A DNA stretch of 64,000 nt from Shinella sp. CPCC 101442 (GTDB taxonomy: Bacteria; Pseudomonadota; Alphaproteobacteria; Rhizobiales; Rhizobiaceae): positions 124,001 through 188,000 of the forward strand of contig NZ_JALIQS010000007.1 in assembly GCF_024704725.1 (NCBI RefSeq), read 5' to 3'. This document shows, piece after piece, positions 58,864-64,000 of the stretch. Positions within the stretch are counted from its first letter, which is position 1. Every line of letters begins with the position of its first letter. Below the pieces are notes generated by a model that saw only the letters and a program-made list of their open reading frames with translations, was not told where the DNA came from and ran no database searches. Made by a program: the position numbers and the translations under genes.

Positions 58864-60309
58864 TCAAGCGTTCAACGCACGCCCATAGGCATCCAGCACG
58901 CTTTCCTTCAGCGTTTCGGAAATCGTCGGATGCGGGAAGATCGTGTGCATCAGCTCTTCCTCGGTCGTCTCGAGGTTCATGGCGATGACGAAACCCTGGA
59001 TCAGTTCGGTCACTTCCGCACCCACGAGGTGGGCGCCGAGCAACTCGCCAGTCTTCTTGTCGAAGATCGTCTTGACGAGGCCTTGGTCTTCGCCGAGCGC
59101 GATGGCCTTGCCATTGGCGACGAAGGGAAAACGGCCGACACGGATGTCGCGGCCCTGCTCCTTGGCCTTGGCTTCCGTGAGGCCGACGGAGGCAACCTGC
59201 GGGTGGCAATAGGTGCAGCCCGGGATCTTGGACTTGTCCATCGGGTGGACGTTCGGAAGGCCGGCGATCTTCTCGATGCAGATGACGGCCTCGTGCTCGG
59301 CCTTGTGGGCGAGCATCGGGGGACCGGCGACATCGCCGATGGCGTAGATGCCCGGCACGTTGGTCTTGCCGTAGCCGTCGATGGCGATGAAGCCGCGGTC
59401 TGTCTTCACGCCGAGCGCCTCAAGGCCGATGTTTTCCACATTCGCCTGCACGCCGACGGCGGAGATCATGCGGTCGGCGGTGATCTTCTCGACCTTGCCG
59501 TCCTTCATTTCGACATGGGCCGTAATCGAGTTGGCACCCTTCTCCACCTTGGTGACCTTGGCCTCCAGATGGATCTTCATGCCCTGCTTCTCGAACTGCT
59601 TCTTGGCGAGCGCGGAGATTTCAACGTCCTCAACCGGCATCACCGTCTTCATGACTTCGACGACGGTCACGTCGACACCAAGCGTGCGGTAGAAGGACGC
59701 GAATTCGATGCCGATGGCGCCCGAGCCCATGACGAGCAGCGACTTCGGCATTTCTTCCGGCTTCATCGCCTCGAAATAGGTCCAGATCAGCTTGCCATCC
59801 GGTTCGATGCCCGGCAGTGCACGCGGACGCGCACCGGTCGCGATGACGATGTGCTTGGCCGTATAGGTGCCTTCCGGCAGAACGGTCTTCGGCAGCGGCG
59901 CCTGCGGCTGCTGGATGGCCTTCGCCGTCTTGGACACGACGATCTCACCCGGCTTGGTGATCTTCGCCTCACCCCAGATGATGTCGACCTTGTTCTTCTT
60001 CATCAGGAAGCCGACGCCGCCGTTCATGCGCTGCGCAATGCCACGCGAGCGGGCAACGATCGCCTTGAGGTCCGGCGTCACCGAGCCTTCGATCTTGATG
60101 CCGTAGTCACCCGGGTGCTGTGCGTAGTGGAAGATTTCCGCGGAGCGCAGCAGCGCCTTGGTCGGAATGCAACCCCAGTTGGAGCAGATGCCGGCGAGGT
60201 GCTCGCGCTCGACGATGGCCGTCTTCAGGCCCAACTGGGCGGCGCGGATCGCGGCAATGTAGCCGCCCGGACCCGAACCGATAACGATGACGTCGTAAGT
60301 CTGAGCCAT
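58864..60309 (-). CDS. lpdA: Dihydrolipoyl dehydrogenase (E3)
   Basis: E3 reoxidises dihydrolipoamide using FAD and NAD+. The 481-residue protein has the FAD motif VIGSGPGGYIAAIRAAQLG, the redox disulfide in GICSNWGCIPTKALL, the NAD motif VMGSGAIGIEFASF, YAIGDVAG, and the catalytic HPTISE near the C terminus. Its place after pdhC marks it as the pyruvate dehydrogenase E3 copy. Confidence 0.97.
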   Translation of the reverse strand: MAQTYDVIVIGSGPGGYIAAIRAAQLGLKTAIVEREHLAGICSNWGCIPTKALLRSAEIFHYAQHPGDYGIKIEGSVTPDLKAIVARSRGIAQRMNGGVGFLMKKNKVDIIWGEAKITKPGEIVVSKTAKAIQQPQAPLPKTVLPEGTYTAKHIVIATGARPRALPGIEPDGKLIWTYFEAMKPEEMPKSLLVMGSGAIGIEFASFYRTLGVDVTVVEVMKTVMPVEDVEISALAKKQFEKQGMKIHLEAKVTKVEKGANSITAHVEMKDGKVEKITADRMISAVGVQANVENIGLEALGVKTDRGFIAIDGYGKTNVPGIYAIGDVAGPPMLAHKAEHEAVICIEKIAGLPNVHPMDKSKIPGCTYCHPQVASVGLTEAKAKEQGRDIRVGRFPFVANGKAIALGEDQGLVKTIFDKKTGELLGAHLVGAEVTELIQGFVIAMNLETTEEELMHTIFPHPTISETLKESVLDAYGRALNA

Positions 60310-60368
60310 GTCGTTTCCTGCCTTTTCTCTGGGCCGCGCGCGGATTGCTGCTGCCGCCTGTTGTCTTT

Positions 60369-61010
60369 TTACAATCCGAGCATCATGCGCACGACGGGCT
60401 CGAGCCCGCGGCCAATCGCCCGTGTGTTTTCAGCATCGAGGTGCACGCCATCGAGCGGCGTTGTCCTGGCGACCGACCCGGCATCGAAGAAGCCGCAACC
60501 GGTCTCATCCGCGAGGTCCGCGTAAAGTGTCGCCAGCATCGCCGACTGTTCGACGCCACCGGTATACATCGCCGAAAAGGCAACGTTCGCCGTCTCGCAG
60601 ATCGGCGGCGGCGAAACGATGAGGATCTCCGGCCCGCCCTCGCCGCTGAACGACCAGGCGTGGTGACGCACCAGCTCCACCAGCCGTTCCACGCCGCGCA
60701 CCGCGCCAAATGCCGTTCCGCAGATCGTCGGCTTCATGTCGTTGGCGCCGAGCAGAAGGATGACGAGGTCGATCGGATCGTGGCTGTGCAGGATCGTCGG
60801 CAGGATGCGCACGCCGTTGCGGTCGCAATCCGCCAGATGATCGTCATAGGCGGTGGTGCGGCCGTTCAGGCCCTCTGCGATGACGGTGACATCAGGTCCC
60901 AGAGCCTTTGCGAGCACGCTCGGCCAGCGATCCTCGAAGGCATGCCGGTCGAGCGTTTCCGCACTGTAACCCCAGGTCAGGCTGTCGCCGTAGCAGAGAA
61001 CCGTCTTCAT
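60369..61010 (-). CDS. SGNH/GDSL family hydrolase
   Basis: A 213-residue esterase-like protein with no signal peptide. Block I is YGDSLTWGY with the nucleophile Ser. GLNGRTT supplies the oxyanion Gly, LLLGANDMK is the Asn-containing block III, and DGVHLDAE is the DxxH pair of block V. It resembles arylesterase/carbohydrate esterases of the GDSL group. The substrate is unknown. It sits between pdhC (16 bases upstream) and lpdA (59 bases downstream), so it is embedded in the pdh transcript. Confidence 0.9.
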   Translation of the reverse strand: MKTVLCYGDSLTWGYSAETLDRHAFEDRWPSVLAKALGPDVTVIAEGLNGRTTAYDDHLADCDRNGVRILPTILHSHDPIDLVILLLGANDMKPTICGTAFGAVRGVERLVELVRHHAWSFSGEGGPEILIVSPPPICETANVAFSAMYTGGVEQSAMLATLYADLADETGCGFFDAGSVARTTPLDGVHLDAENTRAIGRGLEPVVRMMLGL

Positions 61011-61026
61011 GGCCGCACCCCGCGTA

Positions 61027-62361
61027 TCAGACGAGCATCCCCATCGGGCTTTCGATGTAGCGCTTAAAGGCACCGAGCAGTTCGGCACCGAGCGCTCCGT
61101 CGACGGCGCGGTGGTCGGTGGAGAGCGTGACCGTCATCGCGTTGACAATGACCATCTGGCCCTTCTTGACCACGACCCGCTCCGTGCCGGCACCAACCGC
61201 CAGGATCGTCGCGTGCGGCGGGTTGACGACGGCAGCGAAATTCGAGACGCCCATCATGCCCATGTTGGAGACCGCAGTCGTGCCGCCCTGGTATTCTTCC
61301 GGCTTCAGCTTGCGTTCCTTGGCGCGCTTGCCGAGGTCCTTCATCTCGTTGGAGATGGCAGACAGGCTCTTCAGCTCCGCCTTGCGGATGATCGGGGTGA
61401 TCAGACCGCCCGGGATCGACACGGCAACACCGACATCGGCATGCTTGTGCTTCACCATATTGGTGTCGGTCCAGGAGACGTTGGCATCCGGCACATCGCG
61501 CAGGGCAAGTGCCATGGCCTTGATCACCATGTCGTTGACCGAGAGCTTGTAGGCCGGCTTGCCGTCCTTCTCCGGTGCGGAACTGTTGATCTGGGCACGC
61601 AGCGCCAGAAGCGCGTCGAGCTCGACATCGACCGAGACGTAGAAGTGCGGGATCGTCTGCTTGGATTCCTGCAGGCGCTTGGCAATGGTCTTGCGCATGC
61701 CGTCATGCGGCACGAGGTCGTAGGAACCCTGCTCGAACAGCTTGAGCACGGATTCTTCCGACATGCCCTTCGGGGCAGCGGCCGGAGCGGCCGAGGCGGC
61801 AGCAGCCGGGCCTGCGGCAGCGACGGGCTTGGCACCGCCAGAGGCGATGGCAGCCTCGACGTCCCGCTTGATCACGCGACCGTTCGGGCCGGAACCCTTG
61901 ATCGACATAGCGTCGATACCGGCTTCCTTGGCGATACGACGGGCAAGTGGGGAGATACCATTGCCAACTCTATTGCCGTTGTCCAAAGTTTTCGTAGCAG
62001 CGGGAGCCGGAGCGGCAGCAGGCGGCTTTTCGGCTTCCTTCGGCACTTCCGCAGCCTTGGCTTCCGCCTTCGGCGCGGTCGAACCACCGCCACCAGCGGC
62101 GGCAGCGCCAACATCTTCGCCATCGGCGGCGAGGATGGCGATGAGGCTGTTGACCTTCACGCCTTCCGTACCGGCCGGCACGACGAGCTTGGCGACAACG
62201 CCCTCGTCGACGGCTTCGACTTCCATCGTCGCCTTGTCGGTCTCAATCTCGGCGATGACGTCACCGGATTTCACGGTGTCGCCTTCCTTGACGAGCCACT
62301 TGGCAAGATTGCCCTCTTCCATGGTGGGCGAAAGGGCCGGCATCGTGATGTTGATCGGCAT
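61027..62361 (-). CDS. pdhC: Pyruvate dehydrogenase E2, dihydrolipoamide acetyltransferase
   Basis: E2 forms the core of the pyruvate dehydrogenase complex and transfers acetyl to CoA. The 444-residue protein has one lipoyl domain (about 1-80, lipoyl Lys43 in [10 protein letters not shown]), an Ala/Pro linker, and a peripheral-subunit-binding domain ([15 protein letters not shown]). The catalytic domain follows, with [12 protein letters not shown] carrying the active His and Asp. The ATG at 62361 has GGAGGG in front of it. It follows pdhB by 14 bases. Confidence 0.97.
   Translation of the reverse strand: MPINITMPALSPTMEEGNLAKWLVKEGDTVKSGDVIAEIETDKATMEVEAVDEGVVAKLVVPAGTEGVKVNSLIAILAADGEDVGAAAAGGGGSTAPKAEAKAAEVPKEAEKPPAAAPAPAATKTLDNGNRVGNGISPLARRIAKEAGIDAMSIKGSGPNGRVIKRDVEAAIASGGAKPVAAAGPAAAASAAPAAAPKGMSEESVLKLFEQGSYDLVPHDGMRKTIAKRLQESKQTIPHFYVSVDVELDALLALRAQINSSAPEKDGKPAYKLSVNDMVIKAMALALRDVPDANVSWTDTNMVKHKHADVGVAVSIPGGLITPIIRKAELKSLSAISNEMKDLGKRAKERKLKPEEYQGGTTAVSNMGMMGVSNFAAVVNPPHATILAVGAGTERVVVKKGQMVIVNAMTVTLSTDHRAVDGALGAELLGAFKRYIESPMGMLV
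62207..62241 (-). repeat. 35-base exact repeat in the pdhC lipoyl domain
   Basis: Identical over 35 bases to 63598-63632 in pdhB, covering the codons around the lipoylated Lys43. The similarity continues with silent differences on both sides, as expected of duplicated lipoyl domains under the same constraint. Confidence 0.85.
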
Positions 62362-62375
62362 ACTCAACCCTCCCC

Positions 62376-63752
<1,377 letters not shown>

Positions 63753-63769
63753 TGGTGTCCCTCCCCGGA

Positions 63770-64000
63770 TTACAGCAGGATGTCGGTGTAGAGTTCGGAT
63801 GCATCCGGCTCCGGATCGGCCTGCGCGAAATCGGCGCTGTCGGCGACGATGTCACGGACGTCCTTGTCGATCTGCTTGAGATCGTCTTCGGTGGCCCACT
63901 TGTTTTCCAGAAGGCGCGCGCGGACCTGCTCGATCGGGTCGTGCTCCGAGCGCATCTTCTGCACTTCATCCTTCGAGCGATACTTCGCCGGGTCGGACAT
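63770..64000 (-). CDS. pdhA: Pyruvate dehydrogenase E1 alpha, C-terminal fragment
   Basis: The last 76 codons of E1 alpha, running off the window's right end; the Met at the edge is internal. [25 protein letters not shown] is the conserved C-terminal block of PdhA, followed by an acidic tail ([16 protein letters not shown]). It precedes pdhB by 17 bases, giving the operon order pdhA-pdhB-pdhC. Confidence 0.95.
   Translation of the reverse strand: MSDPAKYRSKDEVQKMRSEHDPIEQVRARLLENKWATEDDLKQIDKDVRDIVADSADFAQADPEPDASELYTDILL

Noticed and set aside
58840-60525. A 561-codon open frame on the plus strand
   Set aside because: Antisense shadow of lpdA with no domain.

Overview
The window reads as core chromosome of an alphaproteobacterium of the order Hyphomicrobiales, most likely family Rhizobiaceae (Rhizobium/Ensifer/Shinella-like). 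The evidence is high GC content, the nifR3-ntrB-ntrC-ntrY-ntrX-trkA-hfq-hflX block, a fused ispDF gene, a pyruvate dehydrogenase E1-beta with its own lipoyl domain, the cysG-DUF2849-cysI-DUF934 cluster, and an alphaproteobacterial SOS box (GTTC-N7-GTTC) between ssb and uvrA. I see no tRNA, rRNA, CRISPR array, insertion sequence or prophage. The genus cannot be fixed from this sequence alone.

Layout. 1-6.7 kb: the tail of a MarC-type membrane protein, a frameshifted RNA 2'-phosphotransferase (kptA), a cupin, then divergent ssb and uvrA around an SOS box, a glutathione S-transferase and a DUF72 protein. 6.9-10.6 kb: NAD(P)HX repair enzyme, divergent from glnB-glnA, which are preceded by two tandem sigma-54 promoter signatures. 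10.6-16.9 kb: an orphan TAXI-family binding protein with a membrane-anchored coiled-coil partner, hspQ, an IalB-like secreted protein, a YejA-like peptide-binding protein and a FrnE-like thiol oxidoreductase. 16.9-23.3 kb: mfd-sdhE diverging from recG, then a small secreted protein. 23.3-29.6 kb: DUF502 protein, GNAT acetyltransferase, glmS, glmU and a Na/Pi cotransporter, all on the minus strand.

29.9-36.2 kb: ppiD-trpD-trpC-moaC-moeA run tightly on the plus strand and are followed by a GntR regulator preceded by two copies of a perfect palindrome. 36.2-41.2 kb: a minus-strand assimilatory sulfite reduction cluster (cysG, DUF2849, cysI, DUF934), then fpr. 41.4-44.5 kb: nucleoside deaminase and mazG converge on hflX/hfq. 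44.6-54.3 kb: an aminotransferase, trkA, and the two nitrogen two-component systems NtrXY and NtrBC headed by dusB/nifR3. 54.5-57.5 kb: ispDF-cinA facing a secreted protein of unknown function and ratA. 57.5-64 kb: lipA, lpdA, an SGNH hydrolase, pdhC, pdhB and the end of pdhA.

Functional links. NtrBC and PII (glnB) are both here, and the sigma-54 sites in front of glnBA are the expected NtrC target. LipA supplies the lipoyl groups of PdhB, PdhC and the complex that LpdA completes. CysG makes siroheme for CysI. Mfd, RecG, UvrA and Ssb form a DNA-repair subset. No obviously new defence or mobile system is present. The least explained pieces are the TAXI/coiled-coil pair (boxed by two near-identical terminators), the broken kptA, the GntR gene sitting where lexA would be expected, and several small secreted proteins.
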